Assembly (NCBI RefSeq): GCF_027571405.1
Contig: NZ_CP092968.1
Coordinates: 558,001 to 622,000 of the forward strand
DNA: 64,000 nucleotides
Direction: 5' to 3'
From: Methylocystis parvus OBBP
GTDB lineage: Bacteria; Pseudomonadota; Alphaproteobacteria; Rhizobiales; Beijerinckiaceae
Position 1 is the stretch's first letter. Every line of letters begins with the position of its first letter. The position numbers and the translations under genes are program-made. The notes under the pieces were generated by a model, which was not told where the DNA came from, did not search any database, and saw only the letters and a program-made list of their open reading frames with translations. Below are positions 1 to 9,153 of the stretch, one piece after another.

Positions 1-1
1 G

Positions 2-631
2 GGGAAAATCTTCGCCTGCGTCTCCGACAGCTACGACATTTTCGCGGCCGTCGAAAAGCTGTGGGGCGAGACGTTGCGCGAGAAGGTCGTCGAAAGCGGC
101 GCGACGCTTGTCGTGCGTCCCGACAGCGGCGATCCGGAGACGATCGTCGCCAAGACGCTGGAGCTGCTCGCGGGGCGCTTCGGCTTCGACGTGAACTCCA
201 AGGGCTACAAGGTGCTCCGCAACGTCCGCGTCATCCAGGGCGACGGCGTCAATCCGGAAAGCATCAAGGCCATGCTGGCGCGCGTCGTGCGCGACGGCTT
301 CAGCGCCGAGAATGTCGCCTTCGGCATGGGCGGCGCGCTGCTGCAGCGGCTCGACCGCGACACGCAGAAATTCGCCTACAAGGCCAGCGCGGCGGAGATC
401 GGCGGCGTCTGGCGGGACGTCTACAAGGACCCCGTCACCGATCACGGCAAGCGCTCGAAGCGGGGTCTGCTCGGGCTCGTCAATGATGGCCAATACCGGA
501 CGGTCGCGGTGGATTCCGCGCGCTTCCAGCCGCTCGACGGCGGCGCGAATTTGCTGCGTCCGGTCTATCGCAATGGCGAGCTGATCGTGGATGAATCGCT
601 CTCTTCGATCCGCGAACGGGCGACCGCATAG
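2..631 (+). CDS. nadV: Nicotinamide phosphoribosyltransferase, 3' part
   Basis: The reading frame is open from the window edge, so the N-terminal half lies outside. The visible 209 residues match the C-terminal half of NAMPT/NadV: SDSYDIFAAVEKLWGE, RPDSGDP, RVIQGDGV and FGMGGALLQ line up with the human NAMPT blocks that bind phosphoribosyl pyrophosphate and nicotinamide. The family turns nicotinamide plus PRPP into nicotinamide mononucleotide, a one-step cytoplasmic NAD salvage route. KDPVTDHGKRSKRG near the C-terminus is also typical. It ends 23 bases before a secreted-protein gene on the same strand. Assignment is firm; only the start is missing. Confidence 0.93.
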   Translation, partial: GKIFACVSDSYDIFAAVEKLWGETLREKVVESGATLVVRPDSGDPETIVAKTLELLAGRFGFDVNSKGYKVLRNVRVIQGDGVNPESIKAMLARVVRDGFSAENVAFGMGGALLQRLDRDTQKFAYKASAAEIGGVWRDVYKDPVTDHGKRSKRGLLGLVNDGQYRTVAVDSARFQPLDGGANLLRPVYRNGELIVDESLSSIRERATA

Positions 632-654
632 AGGCCTTTATCCGAGATTTTGTC

Positions 655-1134
655 ATGAACAAAAGCTTCCTCGCCATCCTGCTCGCATCGACGATGTTTT
701 TCGCGCCCGCGTCCGTGACGCTTGCGCACGCCGAGAACCGCGAAACGCGCAAATGTGAATTCGAGGCGAAGAAACGCTGCGCTTCCGGGGAGGCGGCGGT
801 CACGCTTGTCGACGGCGCCGTAACGAATGTCCAGATCGAGGTCTTCTGGTGCGGACGGCCGGGAGCCCCCGGCTATTCCTGCATGATCGACGTTTCGCGC
901 GGCGACAAGGAGAGCAAATGGTCGGAGGAGGGCGGCGCGACGCTCATCGACAACGCCGCCCCCTTCAATCCGCAAGCGCCTGACCGGGTGAAGATAACGC
1001 TCGGAAAATTCGTCTCCATCGATCTGGAGAATGCGCAGTCGCTCGGGCGCTGCGGCGCAGGGGCGGAATTGCCAAAGGCCATTGTCGTCCCGGCGCGGAA
1101 AGCGCTTTGCCGCGTCTGGCTCGATCCGCCCTGA
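655..1134 (+). CDS. Secreted hypothetical protein with paired cysteines
   Basis: The 159-residue product starts with a clear signal peptide (MNKSFLAILLASTMFFAPAS, cleavage near ALAHA). The mature part has about seven cysteines (KCEFEAKKRC, FWCGRPGAPGYSC, GRCGAG, ALCRV), which suggests disulfides in the periplasm. I recognise no domain. The gene begins 23 bases after nadV and may be cotranscribed with it. The start is fixed by the signal peptide. Function unknown. Confidence 0.7.
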   Translation: MNKSFLAILLASTMFFAPASVTLAHAENRETRKCEFEAKKRCASGEAAVTLVDGAVTNVQIEVFWCGRPGAPGYSCMIDVSRGDKESKWSEEGGATLIDNAAPFNPQAPDRVKITLGKFVSIDLENAQSLGRCGAGAELPKAIVVPARKALCRVWLDPP

Positions 1135-1242
1135 CTCTCTGGCGCTGAAACTGCATGCGGGCGGGAAGGCGTCGCGACGGCGAAGGCTTTCCGACAAAAA
1201 GGGCGCAGGCGCGGGGTCCGCGCTTGCGTGAAGATCCGCTGC

Positions 1243-1719
1243 ATGACGGATAAGGAACAATGGGTCGTCTGGAACGGCTCGATGGGCGTTCTCGATATGG
1301 CGACGATCGGCCATATCGAGCGCGGCGCGAGCGGCCGCAGCGCCTGTCTGGCGGCGCCCTACGGCGTCGTCGGCCCTTTCAGTCTCGATGAACTGGAGAC
1401 GCAAGGCCGCGTCGCCTTTGGCGAGTGCCTTGTCATGTCGCGCCGCCGGTGGCGGGAAGATCAGGTCGAACTGCGCCTTGAAGCGCGCGCGAAGCGTAGA
1501 GCCTTTCTGCTTCGCGTGGAGGCTGGCGGCGATGATCTCGACCACCGCAAGACGCTGGATCTGCCGATCGAGGGAGCCCTCGAAGCGACGCAGATCAACG
1601 CCGCTTTCCGGCGGCTGGCCAAAAGCGCTCATCCGGATGTTGGCGGCAGCGACGAAGATTACCGCCGCATCGCAGAGGCGCGCGACGCGCTTCTCGAGCG
1701 CTACGCGGTCGCCTCGTAG
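1243..1719 (+). CDS. J-domain (DnaJ-like) C-terminal protein
   Basis: About 158 residues. The last third has a J-domain core: INAAFRRLAKSAHPDVGGSDEDYRRIAEARDALL style helices around the HPD motif, which in the family stimulates the ATPase of DnaK-type Hsp70s. The N-terminal 100 residues resemble nothing I recognise. Here the J domain is C-terminal, unlike classical DnaJ. ATG at 1243 was chosen; GTG at 1228 would add five residues, and neither has a strong ribosome binding site. It precedes the molybdenum storage genes by 165 bases, with no evidence of a link. Confidence 0.72.
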   Translation: MTDKEQWVVWNGSMGVLDMATIGHIERGASGRSACLAAPYGVVGPFSLDELETQGRVAFGECLVMSRRRWREDQVELRLEARAKRRAFLLRVEAGGDDLDHRKTLDLPIEGALEATQINAAFRRLAKSAHPDVGGSDEDYRRIAEARDALLERYAVAS

Positions 1720-1884
1720 CGCAAGGGCGCGAGAGCAAGTTGCAACTTAATGTGTTCTGCGACGTTCTTTCCTTGCGCACGTCCTTCCGGGCGCGCGAAG
1801 GAAGCGTATTTTCGCATCTTGCGAGCCGCTCGTCTAAGCTGTAGCGAATCTCAGAAGATGAACGGCAACGGCGGAAGGCTTGCG

Positions 1885-2697
1885 ATGGACCATTCGACGG
1901 CGGAGCTCGAAGCGCTCCTGATGCAGCGGTCGCTGACCGACGCTCAGCTTCTGGCTGCGGCGGAGTCCTCGGCGGACTTCCGCATTCTCCCGGACGCGAC
2001 AGTGATCAAGATCGGCGGACAGAGCGTCATCGATCGCGGCCGCGCGGCCGTGTACCCGCTCGTCGATGAGATTGTCGAGGCGCGCAAAGCGCACAAGCTT
2101 CTGATTGGCACCGGCGCGGGCACGCGGGCGCGGCACCTTTATTCCATCGCGGCCGGGCTCGGCCTGCCGGCGGGCGTGCTCTCGCAGCTCGGCGCCTCGG
2201 TCGCGGACCAGAACGCCGCGATGCTGGGACAGCTTCTCGCAAAACACGGCATTTCGGCGGTCGAAGGCGCGGGGCTTTCCGCCGTGCCGCTCTATCTCGC
2301 CGAGGTCAACGCCGTCGTCTTCAGCGGCATGCCGCCTTACAATCTTTGGATGCGGCCGGCGGCCGAAGGGGTCATTCCGCCTTACCGCACCGACGCCGGA
2401 TGTTTCCTTCTCGCCGAGCAGTTCGGCTGTAAGGCGATGATCTTTGTGAAGGACGAGGATGGCCTCTACACCGCGAATCCCAAAACCTCGAAGGACGCCA
2501 AATTCATTCCGAAGATTTCCGTCGACGAGATGAAGGCGCAGGGACTGCACGACTCTATCCTGGAGTTTCCGCTTTTGGACCTGCTGAAGGCGGCGCGTCA
2601 CGTCCGCGAGGCGCAGGTCGTCAATGGTCTCGTCCCCGGCAATCTCACCCGCGCGCTGGCGGGCGAACATGTCGGCACCATCATTACCGCGAGCTGA
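1885..2697 (+). CDS. mosB: Molybdenum storage protein subunit beta
   Basis: The 270-residue product is close along its whole length to MosB of Azotobacter vinelandii: [75 protein letters not shown] and the [10 protein letters not shown] end. MosA and MosB form an (alpha-beta)3 cage of amino-acid-kinase (UMP-kinase-like) fold that uses ATP to store molybdate as polyoxomolybdate clusters, a reserve for nitrogenase cofactor synthesis. ATG 1885 has GGAAGG six bases upstream; the open frame runs further back but lacks homology. mosA follows after 7 bases, so the two are one operon. No nif or mod gene is in this window. Confidence 0.95.
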   Translation: MDHSTAELEALLMQRSLTDAQLLAAAESSADFRILPDATVIKIGGQSVIDRGRAAVYPLVDEIVEARKAHKLLIGTGAGTRARHLYSIAAGLGLPAGVLSQLGASVADQNAAMLGQLLAKHGISAVEGAGLSAVPLYLAEVNAVVFSGMPPYNLWMRPAAEGVIPPYRTDAGCFLLAEQFGCKAMIFVKDEDGLYTANPKTSKDAKFIPKISVDEMKAQGLHDSILEFPLLDLLKAARHVREAQVVNGLVPGNLTRALAGEHVGTIITAS

Positions 2698-2704
2698 GGC
2701 CCCT

Positions 2705-3538
2705 ATGTCCGACACCGCCAACGACATCAAACACGTCGCGTCGCCGCTCGCGCGTCAGACCCTTCTCGACCGCGATCTCACGCGTCCGGTCGCCGGCCGG
2801 CGGCCGATCCGCCTTCTGCCCTGGCTGCAGGTCGTCAAGATCGGCGGGCGCTCCATCATGGACCGCGGCGCCGATGCGATTATCCCGATCGTGGAGGAAT
2901 TACGGAAGCTTTTGCCCGAGCATCGCATGCTCATATTGACGGGAGCCGGCGTCCGCGCGCGCCATCTTTATGGCGTCGGCCTCGATCTTGGCCTGCCCGT
3001 CGGATCGCTGGCGCCGCTTGCAGCGAGCGAGGCCGGTCAGAATGGGCATATCCTCGCGTCGCTGCTTGCGCCGGAGGGCGTCTCCTATGTCGAGCACCCG
3101 ACTATCGCGAGCCAGCTCTCCATCCACCTTTCCGCCGCCCGGGCGGTCGTCGGCAGCGCCTTTCCGCCCTACCATCATCACGAGTTTCCAACCTCGCGCA
3201 TTCCGCCTCACCGGGCCGATACGGGCGCGTTTCTCGTGGCCGACGCGCTCGGCGCCGCGGGCCTGACGATCGTCGAGGATGTCGACGGGCTGTATACGGC
3301 CGATCCCAACGGCCCCGACGGGGACAAGGCGCAACTGCTCCGCGAGACGAGCGCCGCTGACCTCGCAAAGAGCGACGGCACGCTGCCATTCGACCGCGCG
3401 CTCGTCGAGGTCATGGCGACGGCGCGCCATCTCGAGCATGTGCAGATCGTCAACGGGCTGGTTCCCGGCCGCCTTACCGCCGCCTTGCGCGGCGAGCATG
3501 TCGGGACGATCATCCACACCGGCGCGGCTTCGGCGTAA
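2705..3538 (+). CDS. mosA: Molybdenum storage protein subunit alpha
   Basis: The 277-residue product matches A. vinelandii MosA almost end to end: [58 protein letters not shown] and [10 protein letters not shown]. It is the partner of MosB in the molybdenum storage cage, with the ATP-binding amino-acid-kinase fold. The HHHEFP stretch is kept, a histidine cluster characteristic of the alpha subunit. The start at 2705 follows the mosB stop by 7 bases and gives the same N-terminus as the Azotobacter protein. Order is beta then alpha. Type II methanotrophs commonly fix nitrogen, which would explain a molybdenum reserve; that link is inference. Confidence 0.96.
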   Translation: MSDTANDIKHVASPLARQTLLDRDLTRPVAGRRPIRLLPWLQVVKIGGRSIMDRGADAIIPIVEELRKLLPEHRMLILTGAGVRARHLYGVGLDLGLPVGSLAPLAASEAGQNGHILASLLAPEGVSYVEHPTIASQLSIHLSAARAVVGSAFPPYHHHEFPTSRIPPHRADTGAFLVADALGAAGLTIVEDVDGLYTADPNGPDGDKAQLLRETSAADLAKSDGTLPFDRALVEVMATARHLEHVQIVNGLVPGRLTAALRGEHVGTIIHTGAASA

Positions 3539-3570
3539 GGGAAAGATGCAGGGCGCGCGCGGCCGGCGAA

Positions 3571-4083
3571 CTAACCTTCCGGTCGCGTCGAGGCGCGCGC
3601 CTCCGCTTTGCGGCGCCTGCGCTCCCGCAGGCGCTGAGCGTCGGAATCGCGGCCGGCCTCGAATGTCAGCGCGAAATACATCAGAATAAGCATGGCGTTG
3701 ACGCCGATGAGCCAGTAGCCGCCGATAAAGAAGCCCGGCATGCTCAGGGTGAGGAAAATTTGCGCGCTGGCGATGAGCAGCCACAGCACTCCGCCCCATG
3801 GCGTCGCAAGCCAGAGGCCGACGCCAGCGACAAGATCCAGAACGGCGAAAAACACGATCGCGAAGGCCGCATTTTGCGGCATCGTGTCGAAGATCGATTG
3901 CGGGGCCGTCAGGACGATGCGCCAATGCATCATGCCCTGCACGAGCCAGAACAGGGCGACGATGCGCATGAAGCGCGAAAGCAGCATGCCCCATTTCGCC
4001 GCTTCGCCCGCGGGCCCGGGATCGCCGACGCGGATCGGTCGGTAAGGATCGTCGCCGTCGTCGTATATTGTGGGGTCGGCCAT
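3571..4083 (-). CDS. Four-helix membrane protein (DUF6163-like)
   Basis: The 170-residue protein has a charged N-terminus (DDGDDPYRPIRVGDPG), four hydrophobic segments (about residues 35-52, 72-92, 96-115 and 120-142) and a basic C-terminal tail (LRERRRRKAEAR). This fits a small inner-membrane protein family common in Hyphomicrobiales, which I recall as DUF6163, without a known function. It is convergent with mosA (32 bases apart) and lies downstream of trpE on the same strand, separated by a heptamer repeat. Confidence 0.65.
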   Translation of the reverse strand: MADPTIYDDGDDPYRPIRVGDPGPAGEAAKWGMLLSRFMRIVALFWLVQGMMHWRIVLTAPQSIFDTMPQNAAFAIVFFAVLDLVAGVGLWLATPWGGVLWLLIASAQIFLTLSMPGFFIGGYWLIGVNAMLILMYFALTFEAGRDSDAQRLRERRRRKAEARASTRPEG

Positions 4084-4093
4084 TGACGTTTTC

Positions 4094-4156
4094 GCGAATG
4101 GCGAATGGCGAATGGCGAATAGAATTCCTATTCGCTACTCGCTACTCGCTATTCGC
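4094..4156. repeat. Heptamer repeat array with inverted second half
   Basis: Four tandem units (GCGAATG three times, then GCGAATA) run from 4094 to 4121, followed by AATTC and four inverted units (CTATTCGC, TACTCGC, TACTCGC, TATTCGC) to 4156. The central GCGAATAG/CTATTCGC pair is a perfect 8-base stem. The array covers the last two codons and the stop of trpE. It could fold into a long imperfect hairpin and act as a 3' end for trpE. Confidence 0.75.
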
Positions 4157-5681
4157 CCCTCTTTCTCGTCGCGAAGCGAACGGCTTCCTCGGCGGCGCGG
4201 AAAAGCGCCATCGATTTGTTCACGCATTCGCGATTCTCATAGGCCGGCTCGCTGTCATAGACGACGCCGGCCCCCGCCTGCACATGCATTCTGCCATCCT
4301 TCACGATCGCCGTGCGCAGCACGATGCAGGTGTCCATCTGCCCGCCGGAGCCGAAATAGCCGATGCAGCCGCCATAGATGCCGCGCTTGTCGGTCTCCAG
4401 CTCGTCAATGATCTCCATCGCGCGCACTTTGGGCGCGCCCGAGACGGTGCCCGCGGGAAAGCCCGCGGAAAGCGCGTCGATGCAGTCGAAGCGCGTTTCG
4501 TCCAGCTCGCCTTCCACATTCGAGACGATATGCATCACATGGCTGTAGCGCTCGATCGTGAAGCTGTCGGTGACGCGCACCGTGCCCGTCCTGGCGACGC
4601 GGCCGACGTCGTTGCGGCCGAGATCGAGCAGCATCAGATGTTCGGCGCGCTCCTTTTCGTCGGCGAGAAGCTCCGCGGCGAGGCGCTCGTCCGCCGCCTT
4701 GTCGGCGCCGCGCCAGCGCGTGCCCGCGATCGGGCGGATCGTCACCTTGCCTTCGGCGGCGCGCACGAGAATTTCCGGACTCGAACAGACGATCTGAAAG
4801 TCGCCGAAGTCGAGGAAGCAGAGAAACGGCGCGGGATTCACGCGGCGCAGCGCGCGATAGAGCGCGAAGGCGGGCAGAGCGAAGGGCGCGCTGAAGCGCT
4901 GCGACAGCACGACCTGGAAGATGTCGCCCGCGCGGATATATTCCTTGGCGCGCTCGACCATTTCCAGAAAGCGCGGCTCCGGCGTGTTGGAGACGGGCGG
5001 CTCCGCGAGCAGTTGCGGATCGCAGCCGGCGTCGCGATGGTCGAGCGGCGCCTCCAGCGTCGCGACGATGCGGTCGAGGCGCGTCAGCGCCGCTTCATAG
5101 GCCGCCTTCGCTGCGACGCCCGGCTTGGGGCGCACCGGCGTCACGATGGAGATTTCGTCCTTCACCGTGTCGAAGACGACCATCACGGTCGGGCGCAGCA
5201 TCAGCGCGTCGGGCGCGCCGATCTTGTCTTCCTTGGCGGGCGCCAGACGCTCCATCTGGCGCACCATGTCGTAGCCCAGATAGCCGAAGACGCCGGCCGC
5301 CATCGGCGGCAGTTGCGTGGACGACGTCGGCACGGCCGACTCGGCGATGAGCTGGCGCAGAGCGACGAGCGGCGGCGCCTCGCAGGGAGCGAAGGCGTTT
5401 TTATCGGCGAGCGCGTCGCGATTGATCTCCGCTTTGTCGCCAAGCGCGCGGAAAATCACGTCCGGATCGAGGCCGATCATGGAGTAGCGGCCGCGCGCCG
5501 CGCCGCCCTCCACCGATTCGAGCAGGAAGGCGGCGCCGTCGCGATCGCGCGACAGTTTCAGATAGGCCGAAACGGGCGTCTCCAGATCGCCGACGAGGCG
5601 CGTGACGACGAGACTCGGCCGACCGGCCTCGTAATCGGCGCCGAAGGCCCCGAAGTCAGGCTCGAACATGGCGCCGGTCAC
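4149..5681 (-). CDS. trpE: Anthranilate synthase component I
   Basis: The 510-residue protein carries the full chorismate-binding domain: PIAGTRWRGADKAADERLAAELLADEKERAEH-type core, LGRNDVGRVA, HIVSNVEG, FPAGTVSGAPKVRAMEII, GIYGGCIGYF and QAGAGVVYDSEPAYE. With the TrpG amidotransferase it converts chorismate and glutamine to anthranilate, the first step of tryptophan synthesis. Its start overlaps the stop of the upstream foldase gene by four bases (ATGA), so translation is probably coupled, as seen in other alphaproteobacteria. ATG 5669 (MFEPDF) is an alternative start. trpG is not in the window. Confidence 0.96.
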   Translation of the reverse strand: MTGAMFEPDFGAFGADYEAGRPSLVVTRLVGDLETPVSAYLKLSRDRDGAAFLLESVEGGAARGRYSMIGLDPDVIFRALGDKAEINRDALADKNAFAPCEAPPLVALRQLIAESAVPTSSTQLPPMAAGVFGYLGYDMVRQMERLAPAKEDKIGAPDALMLRPTVMVVFDTVKDEISIVTPVRPKPGVAAKAAYEAALTRLDRIVATLEAPLDHRDAGCDPQLLAEPPVSNTPEPRFLEMVERAKEYIRAGDIFQVVLSQRFSAPFALPAFALYRALRRVNPAPFLCFLDFGDFQIVCSSPEILVRAAEGKVTIRPIAGTRWRGADKAADERLAAELLADEKERAEHLMLLDLGRNDVGRVARTGTVRVTDSFTIERYSHVMHIVSNVEGELDETRFDCIDALSAGFPAGTVSGAPKVRAMEIIDELETDKRGIYGGCIGYFGSGGQMDTCIVLRTAIVKDGRMHVQAGAGVVYDSEPAYENRECVNKSMALFRAAEEAVRFATRKRGE

Positions 5682-7579
5682 TGTTCCTTTTCCCCTCCTG
5701 TCGCCTGGCGGAGCGCCTTTTCGTTGATCTCGACGTTGAGCGTCTTTTCGAGGCCGCCGACATATTGTTCGAGCAGATCGTTCTGCAGAGCGGGCTTCAA
5801 CTGCTCGGCGATGGTCCTCGACTCGATCGAGTTCGGATCGAAGGGCGGCGTCTGCGCGTCCTTCACGACGAAGATCAGCTTGCCGCCGTCGACCGAGACC
5901 GAGCCGGAGCCTCCGGGCGCGACCTCGAAGAACTGCACGATCGTATTGGTCGCAAAGTCCGGACGTTGCGCGCGCTTCACATCCGTCGCGCGCTTCACCT
6001 CGAGGCCCAGCGCCTTGGCGGCGTCGTCGAGCGACTGGCCGCCCTTGATCTTCGCCGCGATCTCGTCGGCCTTGGCCGCCAGCGCCTTCTGAGCGTTTTC
6101 GGCGCGCATGGCTTCGGCGACGGCGCCCTTCACTTCCTCAAAGGTTTTCTGGCGGGCGGGATCGACGCCGTTCACCTCGAACCACACATAGCCGCCGTCG
6201 CGGGTCGCCACCGTCTCATTGTCCACGCCGATATCGGAGGCGAAGGCGGCCTTCAGAAGATCGGCCCCGGCGGGAACGTCGAGAGCCTTGCCGTCCTTGC
6301 CGGCGCCGGCGTCGTCGACGGCGTCGATCACGCGGGTCTTGAGGCCGACGGCCGCGGCGGCTTCCGCGAGCGGCTTGCCGGAAGCGCGCTGGTCCTCCAC
6401 CGCCTCGTGCAGGCGGCGCACTTCGGGGGCCGCCTTGCCCTGGGCGACCTCGCCCTTGAGCTGCTCGGCGACCTGTTCGTATGTCTTGGTGGTGATGGCG
6501 GGCGAAATCTTCTTCACGACCGAAATCACCGCGCCGAAGGCGGTGGTCACAGGCTCCGTCACGCCGGGCTGCGGCAGGGCGAAAACGGCGGCGCCGACCT
6601 TGGCGTCGCCGAAATCGCGCTGCTCGACAAAGCCAAGGTCGACGTCCTTCGGGTTGCGCTTGAGTTCGGCCGCCAGCGCGTCGATATCCGCGCCGCCTTT
6701 CAGCTTGGCGAGGGCTGCCTGCGCTTCCGCGTCGGTCTTGAAGACGAGCTGGCGCACCTCGCGCTTCTCCGGCGCGCCGAAGCGCTTGGCCTTCACCTCG
6801 TCATAGAGCTTGCGCGCCTCGGCGTCGGCGACGTCCGCCGGCTTGGCGACGGAGGCGGGGCTGACTTCGAGGACGGTGAGCTTGCGATATTCCTTGGCGC
6901 GGAAGGTCTGCTCGCGCTCGTCGAAATATTTCTTCAGCTCTTCGTCCGACGGCGTCGCGGCGGCGCCGGCGGCCGAAACCGGCAGCACGAAATAGTCGAC
7001 CGAGCGGGCTTCGTTGCGGAAGCGGTGGATCGCCTCGATCATCAGCTTGGGCGGCTCCACGGCGGCGATGACGAGGTCCGTCAGCGTCTTGCGCAGATAG
7101 GCGGTCTTCTGATCGGCGAGGAAGCTGCGCTCGGTGAAGCCCGCGTCGCGAGCGATGGCCTTGAACTTCTCGGCGTCGAACTTCCCGGCGGTCTGGAAGG
7201 CCTTTTCATTGGCGATCATGCGCTGGGTCGCCTCGTCGCTCTGGGCGAGGCCGAGCTGGCGGGCCTTCTGGTCCAGAGAGACGTCGGTGATCAGGCGCTC
7301 GAGGACCTGAAGGTCCATCCCGGCCTTGTGCGCCTCCTCCGCCGTGACGGCGCGGCGCAGGCGCTGCTGGATGCGGCGCAGATCGTCCTGGAACGCGGTT
7401 CTGAACTGCTCGACGGTGACCTCGCCGGAGCCGACCTTGGCGAGGCGCTGGGAGGTCATGCCGCGGAAGACGTCGCCGACGCCCCAGATCGCGAAACTGA
7501 CCACGATGACGCCCATCACAACCGCCATGATGGTGCGGCCGATCCAGTTCTGCGATGCGACGCGCAGGCCCTCGAGCAT
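5678..7579 (-). CDS. ppiD: PpiD-like peptidyl-prolyl isomerase (SurA_N / parvulin)
   Basis: The 633-residue protein has an N-terminal membrane anchor (IMAVVMGVIVVSFAIWGVGDV), a SurA-type N-terminal region to about residue 170, and a parvulin-like central domain (EKREVRQLVFKTDAEAQAALAKLKGG ... DLGFVEQRDF). This is the usual plan of PpiD, an anchored periplasmic foldase that helps outer-membrane and secreted proteins fold. Many PpiD parvulin domains have little isomerase activity, so a chaperone role is as likely. trpE follows with a four-base overlap; the pairing is common in alphaproteobacteria though functionally unexplained. Confidence 0.9.
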   Translation of the reverse strand: MLEGLRVASQNWIGRTIMAVVMGVIVVSFAIWGVGDVFRGMTSQRLAKVGSGEVTVEQFRTAFQDDLRRIQQRLRRAVTAEEAHKAGMDLQVLERLITDVSLDQKARQLGLAQSDEATQRMIANEKAFQTAGKFDAEKFKAIARDAGFTERSFLADQKTAYLRKTLTDLVIAAVEPPKLMIEAIHRFRNEARSVDYFVLPVSAAGAAATPSDEELKKYFDEREQTFRAKEYRKLTVLEVSPASVAKPADVADAEARKLYDEVKAKRFGAPEKREVRQLVFKTDAEAQAALAKLKGGADIDALAAELKRNPKDVDLGFVEQRDFGDAKVGAAVFALPQPGVTEPVTTAFGAVISVVKKISPAITTKTYEQVAEQLKGEVAQGKAAPEVRRLHEAVEDQRASGKPLAEAAAAVGLKTRVIDAVDDAGAGKDGKALDVPAGADLLKAAFASDIGVDNETVATRDGGYVWFEVNGVDPARQKTFEEVKGAVAEAMRAENAQKALAAKADEIAAKIKGGQSLDDAAKALGLEVKRATDVKRAQRPDFATNTIVQFFEVAPGGSGSVSVDGGKLIFVVKDAQTPPFDPNSIESRTIAEQLKPALQNDLLEQYVGGLEKTLNVEINEKALRQATGGEKEQ

Positions 7580-7802
7580 GATTTCCGGTTCCCTGTGTTT
7601 TTATGGGCGGTCCGCCCCTGTTTTGGCGGCGGACTATAGGGAGGGGCGCGTGCCGTGGCAATGAGCCGCGCGCACAAGCTTTGCGGCGCGTCGATATGCG
7701 ACGTTGCCAGGCTCGGTCTTCTCGGCGCAATCTTGGAGTTTCACGCGCGGGGGCGGCGGGGCCGCCGGTTCCGGCGCGCGCTTTTCGCCCGAAGGAATTG
7801 GA

Positions 7803-8819
7803 ATGGACGAGACGAAGAACGAGATCAGCGCAGCGGCGGTCGACGCTTTGGAGAAACTGGGAGCGGGCGCCGTCGAAGCGGAGGAAGCCGCTTCGCCCGC
7901 GGCCAAAGCCTTCGCCGAGCCGGCTCCCCATCGCGAGGACGTGCGCCGCCTGCGCGCCGATTCGGAGGCGATCCGCCACGCTTTCGAGACGGGGGAGTTC
8001 CCCTATAAGACGCGCCTGTCCAACAAGGTCTATCTCGACCATATGGCGGCGCTGCAGGTCGAACTCCTCAAGGCGCAGAACTGGGCCAAGGAGACCGAGC
8101 AGCGCATCGTCATGATCTTCGAGGGGCGCGACGCGGCCGGCAAGGGCGGCACGATCAAGCGCTATATGGAGCATCTCAATCCGCGCGGCGCGCGCGTCGT
8201 CGCTCTCGAGAAGCCCTCCGAGCGCGAACGCAAGCAGTGGTATTTCCAGCGCTATATCGAGCATCTTCCCGCCGGCGGCGAGATCGTGTTTTTCGATCGC
8301 TCCTGGTACAACCGCGCCGGCGTCGAGCGCGTGATGAATTTCTGCACGCCGAACGAATATCTCGACTTCATGCGGCAATGCCCCGACCTCGAACGCATGT
8401 TCGTCAGCTCCGGCGTGCGCCTCTACAAATACTGGTTCTCGGTCACCCGCGAGGAGCAGATGCGCCGCTTCAAGGCGCGCGAGACCGATCCGCTGAAGCA
8501 GTGGAAGCTCTCGCCGATCGATCGCGCCTCCATGGACAAGTGGGACGACTACACCGAGGCGAAGGAGGCGATGTTCTTCTTCACCGACACGGCGGACGCG
8601 CCTTGGGTCGTGATCAAATCCGACGACAAGAAGCGCGCGCGGCTCAACTGCATGCAGCACTTTCTCTCGAGCCTCGAATATCCCAACAAGGACCATAGCG
8701 TCGTGCGCGGGCCCGACCCGCTGATCGTCGGCGCGAGCGCTCACGTCATCGGCCGCAGCGAGCATATCGTCGGCAAGTCGCTCACGCTGGATTTGGAAAA
8801 GAAGCGCAAGCGCGGCTGA
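7803..8819 (+). CDS. ppk2: Polyphosphate kinase 2
   Basis: The 338-residue protein has the PPK2 core: Walker A GRDAAGKGG at about residues 108-116, KQWYFQRYI, Walker B with VFFDRSWYNRAGVERVM, and the lid region RRFKARETDPLKQWKLSP. PPK2 enzymes transfer phosphate between polyphosphate and nucleoside di- or monophosphates. Single-domain length and motif order fit class I (NDP phosphorylation), not tested here. ATG 7803 has GAAGGA six bases upstream; the open frame extends upstream without homology. The first 45 residues are low-complexity and alanine/glutamate rich. Confidence 0.93.
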   Translation: MDETKNEISAAAVDALEKLGAGAVEAEEAASPAAKAFAEPAPHREDVRRLRADSEAIRHAFETGEFPYKTRLSNKVYLDHMAALQVELLKAQNWAKETEQRIVMIFEGRDAAGKGGTIKRYMEHLNPRGARVVALEKPSERERKQWYFQRYIEHLPAGGEIVFFDRSWYNRAGVERVMNFCTPNEYLDFMRQCPDLERMFVSSGVRLYKYWFSVTREEQMRRFKARETDPLKQWKLSPIDRASMDKWDDYTEAKEAMFFFTDTADAPWVVIKSDDKKRARLNCMQHFLSSLEYPNKDHSVVRGPDPLIVGASAHVIGRSEHIVGKSLTLDLEKKRKRG

Positions 8820-8836
8820 GTCGCGAGATGTAGATC

Positions 8837-8866
8837 GCCGGCCGCTCGGGCTTCCCGGCGGCCGGC
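8837..8866 (+). terminator. GC-rich hairpin after ppk2
   Basis: GCCGGCCGC (8837-8845) pairs perfectly with GCGGCCGGC (8858-8866), and an inner CGGG/CCCG pair extends the stem with one bulged T. It begins 17 bases after the ppk2 stop. There is no T-run behind it, so it could be a weak terminator or mRNA end-protection. The rest of the 334-base gap to 9153 shows no gene. Confidence 0.5.
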
Positions 8867-9153
8867 GCCTGAAGCTTTACCGCGCATTTTCGCTTTTGCG
8901 CCGCATTCCTGCCTCCGTAAGGGCGCGCTCTGCCCATTTCAAGACCGCGATTGAAGATTTTTTGGTCAAAACCTTGTTCAAATTCAAGCGCCTACTTGCA
9001 GGCCAGCGAGCCCTCGCGTAACGATTGAGACGTTGAAGCTGACAGGGCCATGCGCCCGAGCAACGGCTCCCGGGGCGCGCGCTTGGCCCGCGGGGCTTTT
9101 AAGTAAAATGCGGCGATAGAACGCAACGTCCAAGCGCCTCAAAAGGAACAGCC

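Noticed and set aside
4068..7639. Two open frames of over 600 codons on the plus strand across trpE and the ppiD-like gene
   Set aside because: Antisense to two firmly assigned genes; composition typical of GC-rich shadow frames.
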